64,000 nucleotides of DNA. It comes from Nannocystis exedens (GTDB taxonomy: Bacteria > Myxococcota_A > Polyangia > Nannocystales > Nannocystaceae). Of the stretch, positions 25,010 to 33,665 are shown piece after piece. The notes below the pieces were generated by a model. It saw only the letters and a program-made list of their open reading frames with translations. It made no database searches and was not told the DNA's origin. Made by a program: the position numbers and the translations under genes. The number at the start of each line of letters is the position of its first letter. The stretch's first letter is position 1. The stretch lies in contig NZ_NETK01000001.1 of assembly GCF_002343915.1 (NCBI RefSeq), positions 1,178,001 to 1,242,000 of the forward strand, read 5' to 3'.

Positions 25010-26247
25010 TGGATCTCCAGCCGCAGCGGCACGGTCAGCTGCGCCTGCGGCCCCGGCAAAAACCGCGACTTCTCGAGCTCCGCCGCCACGCAGGCCCTCG
25101 CGCTCGCCGGCACCGCCCCGTCGCCGCCGCGCACGCTCGCGCGCACGACCTCGCCGTCGCTCGCCACCACCACGCTGCCGGTCAGCGCCGTGCGCCGGCC
25201 GACCCCGATCGTGACATGCCCCAAAAGACAGGCCAAGAGCCGCGGCTCGCCCATCAGCGCCCGCGCCTGCGCGGCGATCTTGCGCCGTCGCTCCGCCGCC
25301 TCGCCGTCGGCCTGGGCCACCGGCACCCACAGCGACTCGCCGCCGCTCGCAGCCTGCGCCGGCTCGCCGACGACGGGCGAGCCCGACCCATCCACCTCGG
25401 CCGCGCCGCGCCACTCGACCCCGCCCGCGCTCGCACCCGCAGCCGCGCGCCGCTCGACCCCGCCGGGGTTCACGCCAGCGCTCGCCGCCCCGCGCCACTC
25501 GACCCCGCCCACGCTCGCACCCGCGCCCTCGCCGGGGTTCACGCCAGCGCTCGCCGCCCCGCGCCATTCGACTTCGCCGGACCCCGCGCGCGCGGCTCCA
25601 CCCGGCGCGACGCCGCCAGCAGTCGCGCCCCACTCGCCGCCTCCTGCGCCCGGACCCCTGGCGCCCGCGCCGGCTGCAGCGTCCCCGGCATGTACACCCG
25701 CTTCATCTCCGGCGTCCGCGGCATTCGCCCCGCCGCTCGCCCCCGCAGCCCCCCCGGCTCGCGGACCCGCGACCTCGGCGCTCGCCCCTTCGCCGTCGCG
25801 CTTCGACCCATCTGTCTCTTTCGACATGCGCGAAACAACATAAACCATCGCACATGTCCCGACGAACATGGCCCCGAGGACCAGCGCCAGCGCGCGCCGG
25901 GCCGGCGTCCCGCTCGCCCGCGAGCCGGCCCGCGCCATCGCGGCCGAGAACCCGGGCGCGCGGCCCTGGGTCGTCGACCCGGCCGCGCGCGGCGCCTCGC
26001 GGATCGTCGACAGCCCCGCGTCGCTGTCGCCGGCCGCGATCGCCGGCGCCTGCGCGTCCATCTCTTTGCGCCGGGGCTCGTCGTGCGCCGCCTCGACGCG
26101 CCCCGCCCCGGGCCCCCGCGTCGCTCCTGCGTCCGCGCCGCGGCCCGCGTCGCCGCCGTGGGCCCGGCGCTCCGCTCGCCGCGTCTCGTCGCCTCGGCGC
26201 GTCCACTCGCCGGTCGTGCCGGCCGTGCTGTCTCGCCGCTCGGGCAT
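25006..26247 (-). CDS. Single-pass protein with AgmX/PglI- or TonB-like C-terminal domain
   Basis: 413 aa from ATG 26247. A charged N-terminal region is followed by one membrane helix (about 130-152, ALVLGAMFVGTCAMVYVV), then a Gly/Ala-rich periplasmic region with repeats of GVEWRGAASAGVNPG, and a C-terminal domain (about 330-413) ending LEKSRFLPGPQAQLTVPLRLEIQ. That last domain resembles AgmX/PglI and TonB-type C-termini, linked to gliding motility or energy transfer in myxobacteria. The helix is encoded by a phased palindromic array. The start could be as late as the Met of MDAQAPAIAAG. Coupled to the PEGA-like gene downstream. Confidence 0.65.
   Translation of the reverse strand: MPERRDSTAGTTGEWTRRGDETRRAERRAHGGDAGRGADAGATRGPGAGRVEAAHDEPRRKEMDAQAPAIAAGDSDAGLSTIREAPRAAGSTTQGRAPGFSAAMARAGSRASGTPARRALALVLGAMFVGTCAMVYVVSRMSKETDGSKRDGEGASAEVAGPRAGGAAGASGGANAADAGDEAGVHAGDAAAGAGARGPGAGGGEWGATAGGVAPGGAARAGSGEVEWRGAASAGVNPGEGAGASVGGVEWRGAASAGVNPGGVERRAAAGASAGGVEWRGAAEVDGSGSPVVGEPAQAASGGESLWVPVAQADGEAAERRRKIAAQARALMGEPRLLACLLGHVTIGVGRRTALTGSVVVASDGEVVRASVRGGDGAVPASARACVAAELEKSRFLPGPQAQLTVPLRLEIQ
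25215..25232. repeat. Single palindromic unit inside a gene
   Basis: CATG-CCCCAAAAGA-CAGG, encoding LACLLGHVT. Confidence 0.55.
25406..25570 (-). repeat. In-gene repeats coding GVEWRGAASAGVNPG
   Basis: The start of CCGCGCCACTCGA recurs at 25406, 25490 and 25559 (periods 84 and 69), giving repeated Gly/Ala segments in the periplasmic linker of the AgmX-like protein. Confidence 0.65.
25811..25884. repeat. 14-bp-phased array encoding a transmembrane helix
   Basis: TCTG 25811, CATG 25825, CATA 25839, CATG 25853, CATG 25867, CCAG 25881. On the minus strand it encodes LVLGAMFVGTCAMVYVVS and the following residues. Confidence 0.85.
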
Positions 26248-26310
26248 CGCGCCGATGATACACGCCTGGCAAGCGGGGCGCGCGCAGGCGCGCATCGCGG
26301 CATTTGCTGC

Positions 26311-26316
26311 TACCCT
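26311..26316 (+). promoter_or_regulatory. Likely -10 hexamer TACCCT
   Basis: GC-TACCCT stands 13 nt before ATG 26330 of the helicase gene. Confidence 0.4.
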
Positions 26317-26329
26317 GCGCGCCGCGACG

Positions 26330-27886
26330 ATGCCCGTCGAGCTCCACTTCGATCACGGCACGCTCGTCGTCCTCGGCGTCCCCGAGGGCGACGCGCGGCT
26401 GGCTGCGCTCGTGAGCTTCGACCGGCGGACCGGCACGCACCGCGCACCGGCGCACCGTTACCGCGCGATCGTCTCGCATCTTCACAACGCCCACATTCCT
26501 TACGTCGACAAAGCTCGCACCTACGATCGTCTCGATCTCGCGCTGTCGGGCCCGCTCGAGCCGTTCCCGCACCAGCGCGACGCCCTGGCCGCGTGGCGGG
26601 CGGCCGGCGGCGTCGGGGTGGTCGAGCTGCCCACGGGCGCGGGCAAGACGATCCTCGCCGTCCTCGCCATCGTCCACACCGGGCGACCCGCGCTGATCGT
26701 CGTGCCCACCATCGACCTCATGCTGCAGTGGCAGCAGGTGCTGGGACACTGGCTGCAGCGACCGATCGGCCTGCTCGGCGGCGGCAACAGCGAGGCCCGC
26801 GAGATCACCGTCACCACCTACGACTCGGCCGCCGCCCAGACCGAGTTCCACGGCAACCGCCACGGCCTCCTCGTGTGCGACGAGTGCCATCACCTGCCCG
26901 CGCCGGCCTACCGCTTCATCGCCCAGGGCTGCCTCGCCCCGTTCCGGCTCGGCCTCACCGCCACCTTCGAGCGCCCCGACGGCCTCCACAACGTCGCCGC
27001 CGAGCTGCTCGGGCCCGTGTGTTACCGGGCCAACATCGACGAGCTCGAGGGCGACTACCTCGCGCCGTACGAGGTCAAGTCGCTGGCGGTCGCCCTGACC
27101 GAGGAGGAGCAGGGCCGCTACGACGAGGCGCGCGCGCTCTACATCGACTTCCTGCGCGGCAGCGGCGTCAGCCTCGACCGCCCGGGCGGGTGGGCCCAGT
27201 TCATCGCCGTCTGTCACCGCAGCGAGGAGGGCCGGCAGGCGTTCGCCGCCTACCGCGAGCAGAAGCGGATCGCCTTCACCGCCCAGGCCAAGATCGAGGC
27301 CCTGTGGCGCCTGCTCCTGCGTCACCGCCGCGACCGGATCCTCGTGTTCACCGAGGACAACGACACCGTCCACCGCCTGTCGCGGCTGTTCCTCCTGCCG
27401 GTCATCACCCACCAGACCCCGCCCAAGGAGCGCGTCTCGCTGCTGGCGCAGTTCGCCTCCGGCGCGCTGCCGGTGCTGCTCACCTCCAAGGTCCTCAACG
27501 AGGGCGTCGACGTGCCCGACGCCAACGTCGGCGTGATCCTGTCCGGCAGCGGCTCGGTCCGCGAGCACGTCCAGCGCCTCGGGCGCATCTTGCGCAAAAA
27601 GGAGGGCAAGCGGGCGATCCTCTACGAGCTGTGCACGGCCGTCGCCGCCGAGCACGGCGTCAGCGAGCGCCGCCGCCAGCACCGCGCCTACCAGAAGGAG
27701 CCGCAGCCCCGCCGCGGCCCCGCCGCGCTCCGTCCAGGTCCGATCGACCAGGTCCCGGGCGACATGCCCGATCGGGCAGGCTCCTCAAGCCATGTCCCGA
27801 GCGACATGTCCGAAGCGCCCGCCTCGCGCCAGCGACACCCGCAGGACCGCGCCGACCTCCCGACCCCCGCCGAGGGCGAATGCTGA
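26330..27886 (+). CDS. XPB/Rad25-type superfamily 2 DNA helicase
   Basis: 518 aa. Helicase motifs in order: Q-like PFPHQRDAL (about 78-86), Walker A PTGAGKT (101-107), DECH (184-187), GLTATFERPDG, then the second RecA half with ILVFTEDND, TSKVLNEGVDVPD and QRLGRILRKKEGKR. Sequence and size fit archaeal/bacterial XPB, which unwinds DNA in repair. The stop overlaps the next gene, a DUF790/Bax1 protein, by 7 nt; archaeal XPB and Bax1 form a helicase-nuclease complex. The C-terminal tail (about 475-500, GDMPDRAGSSSHVPSDMSE) is encoded by a phased array and looks added. ATG 26330 is supported by an upstream TACCCT. Confidence 0.88.
   Translation: MPVELHFDHGTLVVLGVPEGDARLAALVSFDRRTGTHRAPAHRYRAIVSHLHNAHIPYVDKARTYDRLDLALSGPLEPFPHQRDALAAWRAAGGVGVVELPTGAGKTILAVLAIVHTGRPALIVVPTIDLMLQWQQVLGHWLQRPIGLLGGGNSEAREITVTTYDSAAAQTEFHGNRHGLLVCDECHHLPAPAYRFIAQGCLAPFRLGLTATFERPDGLHNVAAELLGPVCYRANIDELEGDYLAPYEVKSLAVALTEEEQGRYDEARALYIDFLRGSGVSLDRPGGWAQFIAVCHRSEEGRQAFAAYREQKRIAFTAQAKIEALWRLLLRHRRDRILVFTEDNDTVHRLSRLFLLPVITHQTPPKERVSLLAQFASGALPVLLTSKVLNEGVDVPDANVGVILSGSGSVREHVQRLGRILRKKEGKRAILYELCTAVAAEHGVSERRRQHRAYQKEPQPRRGPAALRPGPIDQVPGDMPDRAGSSSHVPSDMSEAPASRQRHPQDRADLPTPAEGEC
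27735..27808. repeat. 14-bp-phased array in the helicase C-terminal tail, 5 units
   Basis: CAGG 27735, CAGG 27749, CATG 27763, CAGG 27777, CATG 27791, CATG 27805. Confidence 0.8.
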
Positions 27887-29085
27887 CCCGCGACCTCCTC
27901 GTCTACCGCCGGGTCAAGGGCGTGCGCCTGCGCCCGACCTTCATCGACCCCGACGACGACGACCACATCGCCACGGCGGGCGCGCTGATCGAGCTCCTCA
28001 CCCACGGCGCCGGCGAGCCGCGCGGGGCGATCGACGAGGCCGCCGACGCCATCTGCGGCGAGGCGCGCAAGGTCAAGGTCGCCCGCGGCCTCTACAAGCT
28101 GCTCACCGACCGCTGCGAGTGGGACGACCCCGGCGACACCGCCATGGCGCTGCGCGCGGCCGCCTTCGCCCGCAGCGCGGCGGTCCTGCGCGACCTGTCC
28201 GAAGAGTCATCCCTGTCCGACTACCTCGCCGCCGTCGCCGCCGGCCTGCCGCGGCCGCTCGCCGACGTGCGGGCCCACCTCTACGACGACCTCGCCGAGC
28301 ACCGGCGCCTCTTGTCGGCCAAGCTGCCGACCCCGGCCGCCCTGCTGGCCCGCTACAACCTCGCGCTGGCGCAGGGCCTCGTGCTCTACGCCGGCAGCCT
28401 CGACCTCCGGGCGCCGAGCCCCGGTCCGCTCGAGCTGCGCAAGCTGCTGCGCTGGCTCCGCTTCTCCCGCCTGGTCGCCGACGTGCGCCGCGACGGCGAC
28501 GGCTGGCACCTGCGGATCGAGGGCCCGGCCGCGCAGCTCGACATGCAGAAGAAGTACGGCCTGCAGCTCGCCACCTTCCTCGGCGCCGTCCCCGTGCTCG
28601 GCAAGTTCACCGTCGAGGCCGACATCGACCTCCCGCGCCAGCCTCGCGCCCGGCTCTACCTCGACCACAAAGATCCGCTCAAGGCGCTCGACGACGGCCC
28701 GCTCGGCCACATCCCGCCGGAGATCGAGCTCGGCATGGCGAGCCTCGGCGACGCCCGCTGGACCCTCGACCCGATGCCCGAGCTGCGCCACGTCGGCGCC
28801 GCCGGCATGTGCGTGCCCGACTTCGCCCTCCGCGACGCCGCCACCGGCAAGAGCGTCGCCGTCGAGCTGTTCCACCGCTGGCACCGCCACGCCCTCCTGC
28901 GCCGCCTCGACGAGCTCGCCGCCCGCCCCGACCCGCACTTCCTGGTCGGCGTCGACCTCAGCCTCGCCAAGGACGAGGCCCTCGCCGCCCGCCTCGCCGC
29001 CGCCCCGCAGGTCTTCACGTTCAATAAGTTCCCGACCTGGAAGCGCCTGCAGCCGCTGCTCGAGCCGATCGGCAGCCTGCTCTGA
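27880..29085 (+). CDS. DUF790/Bax1 nuclease-type partner of XPB
   Basis: 401 aa from ATG 27880, overlapping the helicase stop (ATGCTGA). It starts MLTRDLLVYRRVKGVRLRPTFID, as DUF790 proteins do, and has the conserved middle LQLATFLGAVPVLGKFTVEA. The C-terminal part has a PD-(D/E)xK-like site: VPDFALRDAATGKSVAVELF, then HFLVGVDLSL and FTFNKFPTWKR. Archaeal Bax1 cuts DNA at structures opened by XPB. The position overlapping xpb supports a two-protein repair machine. A palindromic unit at 28194-28211 lies in a variable segment. Confidence 0.88.
   Translation: MLTRDLLVYRRVKGVRLRPTFIDPDDDDHIATAGALIELLTHGAGEPRGAIDEAADAICGEARKVKVARGLYKLLTDRCEWDDPGDTAMALRAAAFARSAAVLRDLSEESSLSDYLAAVAAGLPRPLADVRAHLYDDLAEHRRLLSAKLPTPAALLARYNLALAQGLVLYAGSLDLRAPSPGPLELRKLLRWLRFSRLVADVRRDGDGWHLRIEGPAAQLDMQKKYGLQLATFLGAVPVLGKFTVEADIDLPRQPRARLYLDHKDPLKALDDGPLGHIPPEIELGMASLGDARWTLDPMPELRHVGAAGMCVPDFALRDAATGKSVAVELFHRWHRHALLRRLDELAARPDPHFLVGVDLSLAKDEALAARLAAAPQVFTFNKFPTWKRLQPLLEPIGSLL
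28194..28211. repeat. Single palindromic unit inside the Bax1-like gene
   Basis: CCTG-TCCGAAGAGT-CATC, encoding RDLSEESS. Confidence 0.5.
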
Positions 29086-29088
29086 AGG

Positions 29089-29134
29089 CCAGGTCGGAAT
29101 GAGGTGCCCCCAGGGACATGTCCCCTGGACCAGC
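29089..29134. repeat. 14-bp-phased palindromic array, 3 units
   Basis: CCAG 29089, GGTG 29103, CATG 29117, CAGC 29131; starts 3 nt after the Bax1-like stop. Confidence 0.7.
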
Positions 29135-29189
29135 CCGCGCCGGCCCGCAAGCACCCGCCCGCGGCCTGTCGCCGACGCATCCCGCTCGA

Positions 29190-29207
29190 CATGTCCGATC
29201 GGACATG
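29190..29207. repeat. Perfect palindromic unit
   Basis: CATGTCCGATCGGACATG is fully self-complementary over 18 bp and gives the clearest consensus. Confidence 0.85.
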
Positions 29208-29244
29208 TCACTTCTGGTCCGCACGGACGAGCCCACGCGGGCCG

Positions 29245-29590
29245 CCCCAGCCCACGCTCGCTCCTGGCTCCGCATCCGCCGCGCTCCGCTCTCACTTGCC
29301 CGATCGGTCATCCCGGACCGCCCCGAGCCCGCGGCTCGCTCCTGGCTCCGCATTCGCGACGCCTCCTCGCCTGCCCGATCGGCCAGCTAGAACGCCCCCG
29401 AGCCCACGGCTCGCTCCTGGCTCCGCATCCGCGGCGTCCCGCGCTCACCTGCCCGATCGGCCAGCTCGGACCGCCCCGAGCCCGCGGCTCGTTCCTGGCT
29501 CGGCGTCCGCGACGCCCTGCCCTCACCTGCCCGATCGGCCAGCTCGGACCGCCCGAGCCCGTGGCTCGCTCCGGGCTTCGCGGCTCGCGC
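29245..29590. repeat. About 4.5 tandem copies, 75-78 bp, each with one palindromic unit
   Basis: Copies begin at 29245, 29321, 29396, 29474 and 29552 with CCCC[G]AGCCC. Each has GCTCCTGGCTCCGCATCCGC-like sequence and one CCTG-CCCGATCGGC-CAGC or close variant. The array ends 10 bp before the stop of the minus-strand marR gene and fills 29208-29590; no gene is supported here. Confidence 0.85.
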
Positions 29591-29598
29591 AGTCGCGC

Positions 29599-30069
29599 TC
29601 ACTCTTGCGAGTCGAGGTTGTCGCGCACCATCTCGGTCGTGCGGGCGATCGCCTCGATCTCCTGGGGCGAGAACCCGGCGAACGCGCGGTCGAGCAGCGC
29701 GTTCGACACCTCGAGCAGCTTCGGCAGGGCCGCGTAGGCGCGGCGGGTCGGCCGTACCAGGATGGCGCGGCTGTCGGCGGGGTCGGACGTGCGCTCGACC
29801 CAGCCCACGCCTTCGAGCGCGCGGACGAAGCGGCCGACCGTCACCTCCGACAGGCCCATCAGGCTCGCCAGCTGGCGGGCGGTCAGCGGCGCGCGCTCTT
29901 GAAACAGGTGGATGAGCACGCCGAGCTGCGCCGGCGTCACGTCCTGGAGCCCCGACTCGACCAGCAGGTCGGCGACCTTGCGCTCGAGCTCGCGGTGGAT
30001 CCGCGAGAGGTTGAGGTACGCCTCGCTCTGCAGCCGCCGCAGGCGCAGCTCGGACCCGGTCGTCGCCAT
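29599..30069 (-). CDS. MarR-family transcriptional regulator
   Basis: 156 aa, standard size. Winged helix with LTARQLASLMGLSEVTVGRFVRALEGVGWVERTSDPADSRAILV, the recognition helix and wing of MarR proteins, flanked by the helices that form the dimer. MarR regulators repress nearby genes and let go on binding a small aromatic or oxidant. Its target is not evident; the divergent neighbour is the MXAN_2561-type gene at 30261, with 191 bp between. I see no clear operator palindrome in this gap. Confidence 0.92.
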   Translation of the reverse strand: MATTGSELRLRRLQSEAYLNLSRIHRELERKVADLLVESGLQDVTPAQLGVLIHLFQERAPLTARQLASLMGLSEVTVGRFVRALEGVGWVERTSDPADSRAILVRPTRRAYAALPKLLEVSNALLDRAFAGFSPQEIEAIARTTEMVRDNLDSQE

Positions 30070-30260
30070 CGCCCGCGCTTTCTACCAGAGCCGCGGCGCC
30101 GCAGGCTGCGCGTCCGATCGTCATCGCCGGCGCGCGCCAGCTGACAAAATGTCACGCGCGCGCTGCTGTCCGCGTGTGGCAAGCCGCGCCGCGCCAAACT
30201 CCCGCGAGGTCTTCGCCTGTGGCATCCTGGTTGCACAGCCGTCGAGCGCTGCCACCGCCC

Positions 30261-32402
30261 ATGCGTACGCACGACCTCTCGCGTCCTGCCGCCCTCTTCC
30301 TCGCCGGCCTGTGCGCCCTCGGGCCGCTCACCGCCTCCGCCCAGACCCCGCCCTCCGGCGGCACCGGCGGCATGGGCGGCTCGGGGGCCAAGTTCCCCCC
30401 GGCCGACGCGTTCACGATCCAGTACTGGCTCCTCAACGAGAAGGGCGACTTTCTCCGACCGCTGACGGAGAAGTACTTCAATCAGTTCCTCAACCGGGCC
30501 CGCTGCCAGTGCGGGCAGCAGGTCGGCGTCATCATCCGTCTCAAGAAGACGATGGCGGCCTACGACACTGGCCAGCAGCTCCAGAGCTTCGTCGGCTCGC
30601 AGTGCTCAATGGCCGAGACGTCGCTCGCCGGCCAGTTCCGCCGCTGCGCCCAGTTCAGCGCCGAGCTGGTGCCCACCTATCAGATGGGCATCACCACCAC
30701 GTTCCACCCGATCTGGCTGGGCTTCGGCGTCAATCCCGACACTCCGTCGCGCCTTCCCAGCGAGGCGACCACCGCGGGCAAGTGCGAGTCCAACGTCACC
30801 GGCGAGGCCGGCGTGTGGATGTGCGCGCCCAACATGAACAACACGCAGAACTGCCAGGCCGACGAGTTCTTCATTCAGGGCTCGCAGAACATCAACCTCC
30901 CGAGCAAGACGGGCGGCCTCAAGTACGACTTTCAGCCGCCGCTGCTGAAGATCGACAACTTCAAGGCCGAGCCCGGCGACGGCGCCGTCGTCCTCAGCTG
31001 GCAGGCCGGCTCGGGCGACGTCAACGGCTTTCGTGTGTTGTGCGAGGAAGCGGCGACCGGCCAACCGGTCCCCGGTCTTTCGAAGACCGCGCCCGACCCG
31101 TACGCCATCCCGAACGGTCAGTTCTTCTACACCAAGGACAACCTCTGCCCGGACGGCCCCTTCAGCACGTTCAACTCCGGCGAGGACAACCCGCTCGGCA
31201 CCACCAGCGACGGTGACGACACAGGAACCGACACCGACACCGGTGGCACCGATACGCTCGGCGACACTGGCGGTGACACCGGCGGCACCGTCGAGAACAC
31301 CGAGTGCGGCAACGAGATCATCGAAGCCGGCGAGGAGTGCGACGACGGCGAGGCCAACGCCGACGATGGCGCCTGCAGCACCGACTGCAAGCGAAGCAGC
31401 TGCGGCGACGGCCGGGTCGAGGCAGGCGTCGAGGAGTGCGACGACGGCAACGACGAGGACGGCGACGCTTGCACAAACGCGTGCAAGATGGCGACGTGCG
31501 GCGACGGCAGCCTGTGGGTCGGCATGGAGCTCTGCGACATGGGCGACCTCAACGTCTCCGACGGCGAGTCGCCCTGCAACGCGGTCTGCCAGACCGTCGA
31601 CTGCGGGCTTCTGGGCACCTGCCCGCAGTGCGGCAACGGGAACGAGACGGACGATCTCGGGGTTCCCGAGGAGGATCGGTGCGATCAGGGCGCGCTGAAC
31701 TCGAATCACGCCTTCTGCAAGAGCGACTGCAGCAGGAATGAATGCGGCGACGGGTTCGTGCTCAGCGACCCGCCGGACGGCGTCCTCCCGGAGGAGTGCG
31801 ACGACGGCGAGAACGGCGACAACACCGACGCCTGCACCGAGGGTTGCCTGCGCGCCTACTGCGGCGACGGCTTCGTGTGGGACGGAGTCGAGCAGTGCGA
31901 CGACGGCAACGACGTCGACACCGACGAATGCACGAACACCTGCCGCCTGCCTGCCTGCGGCGACAGCATCGTCCAGGCCGGCGAAGACTGCGACCTCGGC
32001 ATCAACAACAGCGACACATCGAGCTGCAGCCCCGACTGCAAGTTCACCGCCAGCGCCGGCATGTTGAGCCTCGACTGGCGGTACGTGTGCAGCGACCACA
32101 TCCCATTCAGCACCAAGAGCTACCGGATTCGGGGCCTCGAGAACGGCAAGGAGTACAACTTCATGCTCGTCCCGTACGACTTGATCGGGAACCCCGCGCC
32201 GGTCGCCACGATCGCGCGGGGCATCCCGGTCGAGACCTACGACCTGTGGGAGCAGTGCGAGGCCGACGGCGGCATCTGCGGCGCCTCCGGCTATTGCAAC
32301 GTCAGCGACGACTCGAGCGGCGGCCTGGCCCTGTTCACCGCCCTCGCAGCGTTCGGCATCGGCGGCCTCGGCGTCGCCAACCGGAGAAGGAACCGCGCGT
32401 GA
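30261..32402 (+). CDS. MXAN_2561-type surface protein with myxo disulfide repeats and C-terminal anchor
   Basis: 713 aa. Signal peptide (1 to about 31, cut after TASAQ), an N-terminal domain with paired Cys (ARCQCGQQ), a fibronectin-like part near 250 (DGAVVLSWQAGSGDVNGFRVLC), an Asp/Thr/Gly linker, then at least six Cys-rich myxo disulfide repeats of the form CGDGxxxxGxEECDDGNxxxxDxCTxxC. It ends with a membrane helix and RRRNRA, a MYXO-CTERM-like anchor. The gene overlaps the following outer-membrane barrel gene by 4 nt, as in the MXAN_2561/MXAN_2562 families that I believe these are. The two likely form a surface complex; function is unknown. Confidence 0.75.
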   Translation: MRTHDLSRPAALFLAGLCALGPLTASAQTPPSGGTGGMGGSGAKFPPADAFTIQYWLLNEKGDFLRPLTEKYFNQFLNRARCQCGQQVGVIIRLKKTMAAYDTGQQLQSFVGSQCSMAETSLAGQFRRCAQFSAELVPTYQMGITTTFHPIWLGFGVNPDTPSRLPSEATTAGKCESNVTGEAGVWMCAPNMNNTQNCQADEFFIQGSQNINLPSKTGGLKYDFQPPLLKIDNFKAEPGDGAVVLSWQAGSGDVNGFRVLCEEAATGQPVPGLSKTAPDPYAIPNGQFFYTKDNLCPDGPFSTFNSGEDNPLGTTSDGDDTGTDTDTGGTDTLGDTGGDTGGTVENTECGNEIIEAGEECDDGEANADDGACSTDCKRSSCGDGRVEAGVEECDDGNDEDGDACTNACKMATCGDGSLWVGMELCDMGDLNVSDGESPCNAVCQTVDCGLLGTCPQCGNGNETDDLGVPEEDRCDQGALNSNHAFCKSDCSRNECGDGFVLSDPPDGVLPEECDDGENGDNTDACTEGCLRAYCGDGFVWDGVEQCDDGNDVDTDECTNTCRLPACGDSIVQAGEDCDLGINNSDTSSCSPDCKFTASAGMLSLDWRYVCSDHIPFSTKSYRIRGLENGKEYNFMLVPYDLIGNPAPVATIARGIPVETYDLWEQCEADGGICGASGYCNVSDDSSGGLALFTALAAFGIGGLGVANRRRNRA

Positions 32403-33472
32403 TCGCCCTCGCCTTGACCCTCCTGGCCGCGCCCGCGCCGGCCGACATGACGATCACGGGTGACGCCGGCCAGGCCCCGCCGCCGACCGACCCCGCCACC
32501 GTCCCGCCTGCGTCACCTGGCCCGGAGGCCAGCCCGCCCGCCGGCGCCACGACCACCACCCAGACCCGCCAGGGCGATCTGTTCGGCCCGCCCTACGGCT
32601 CGCGCGTCGGAGAGAAGCGCGAGGGCGAGGTGTGGCGGCCGATCGAGGGCCCGACCTACGAGAAGCAGCCGGTCCCGAGCGAATCGGCGGTCACCGGCCA
32701 GAGCAACCCCGACCTCACCGACAGCCTGAAGAAGAAGCAGGCTCCCCCGACCGGCGAGAGCAAGCAGCGGTTCGCGCTCGAGGTCAAGATGGGCACCTAC
32801 TTGCCCGACGTCGACCGCAACTGGAGCGGCGAGGGCTTCGGCCCCTACGCCAAGATCTTCGGCGAGACCGACAACGACGGCGTCACCATCGGCCAGCCGA
32901 AGAAGAGCATCTACGGCGGCCTCGCCTTCGAGTGGCAGATCACCAAGAAGCTGGCCGGCCCGATCGGCATCGGCGTGCAGTGGACCATGGCCCGCGACAA
33001 GGCCCAGGCCCCGCTGGCCGAGCCGCCGGACGAGGGCTACACCCGCAGCCGCGCCGACACGGTCCGCTTCACCGTCATGCCGATCGCCCTGCAGGCGGTC
33101 TACCGCTTCGAGCTGCTGGCCGACAAGGTCCGCTGGGCCCCGTTCGTCCCCTACGCCAAGGCCGGCCTCGCCTACGCCTTCTGGTGGACCAAGAACGGCA
33201 ACGGCAACATCGCCGTGCTCAAGGACGGCGACAACAAGGTCGTCGACCGCGGCCGCGGCGGCGTGTGGGGCTACCAGATCAACCTCGGCATGATGCTGCG
33301 GCTCGACTTCCTCGACCCCGGCACCGCCCGCACCTTCGACCGGATCTCCGGCATCAACCACACCTACCTGTTCGGCGAGTGGCAGCTGACCCGCCTGTCC
33401 AACTTCGGCCGCAAGGACAGCATGAACCTCGGCGACAGCACCTGGATGGTCGGCCTGGCCGCGGAGTTCTGA
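32399..33472 (+). CDS. MXAN_2562-type outer-membrane beta-barrel protein
   Basis: 357 aa from GTG 32399, overlapping the preceding stop. A signal peptide of about 15 aa is followed by a Pro/Ala/Thr-rich stretch, then from about residue 120 a barrel with alternating strands (RFALEVKMGTYLPDVD, IYGGLAFEWQI, VPYAKAGLAYAFWW, LGMMLRLDFLDP, HTYLFGEWQL) and the final STWMVGLAAEF ending in Phe, the outer-membrane assembly signal. The motif VDRNW near the first strand fits the OMP_myx_plus family. It probably inserts with or anchors the coupled Cys-rich surface protein. Confidence 0.78.
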   Translation: MIALALTLLAAPAPADMTITGDAGQAPPPTDPATVPPASPGPEASPPAGATTTTQTRQGDLFGPPYGSRVGEKREGEVWRPIEGPTYEKQPVPSESAVTGQSNPDLTDSLKKKQAPPTGESKQRFALEVKMGTYLPDVDRNWSGEGFGPYAKIFGETDNDGVTIGQPKKSIYGGLAFEWQITKKLAGPIGIGVQWTMARDKAQAPLAEPPDEGYTRSRADTVRFTVMPIALQAVYRFELLADKVRWAPFVPYAKAGLAYAFWWTKNGNGNIAVLKDGDNKVVDRGRGGVWGYQINLGMMLRLDFLDPGTARTFDRISGINHTYLFGEWQLTRLSNFGRKDSMNLGDSTWMVGLAAEF

Positions 33473-33476
33473 GGCA

Positions 33477-33550
33477 CCTGCGCCTCAGGGCATGCTCGAT
33501 GGGACATGGCGCCTGGAGCATGTCCCGACGGACATGCCTTCAAAGACTGT
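33477..33550. repeat. 14-bp-phased palindromic array, 5 units
   Basis: CCTG 33477, CATG 33491, 33505, 33519, 33533, CTGT 33547; starts 4 nt after the barrel gene stop. Confidence 0.88.
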
Positions 33551-33665
33551 CGACGCCGCGCGCCGACCGACTCTCCCGGGCCGCTCGGTCGAGCGGTCAT
33601 CACAGCGAATCGCGGACCGGTGTCATCGAAGCGACCGCGTCGACGGCTCATCGCCGCAATCCACA

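Noticed and set aside
29099..29737. Plus-strand frames in the repeat block before marR
   Set aside because: They are translations of the 75-78-bp tandem repeat; the repeat explains the repeated peptide.
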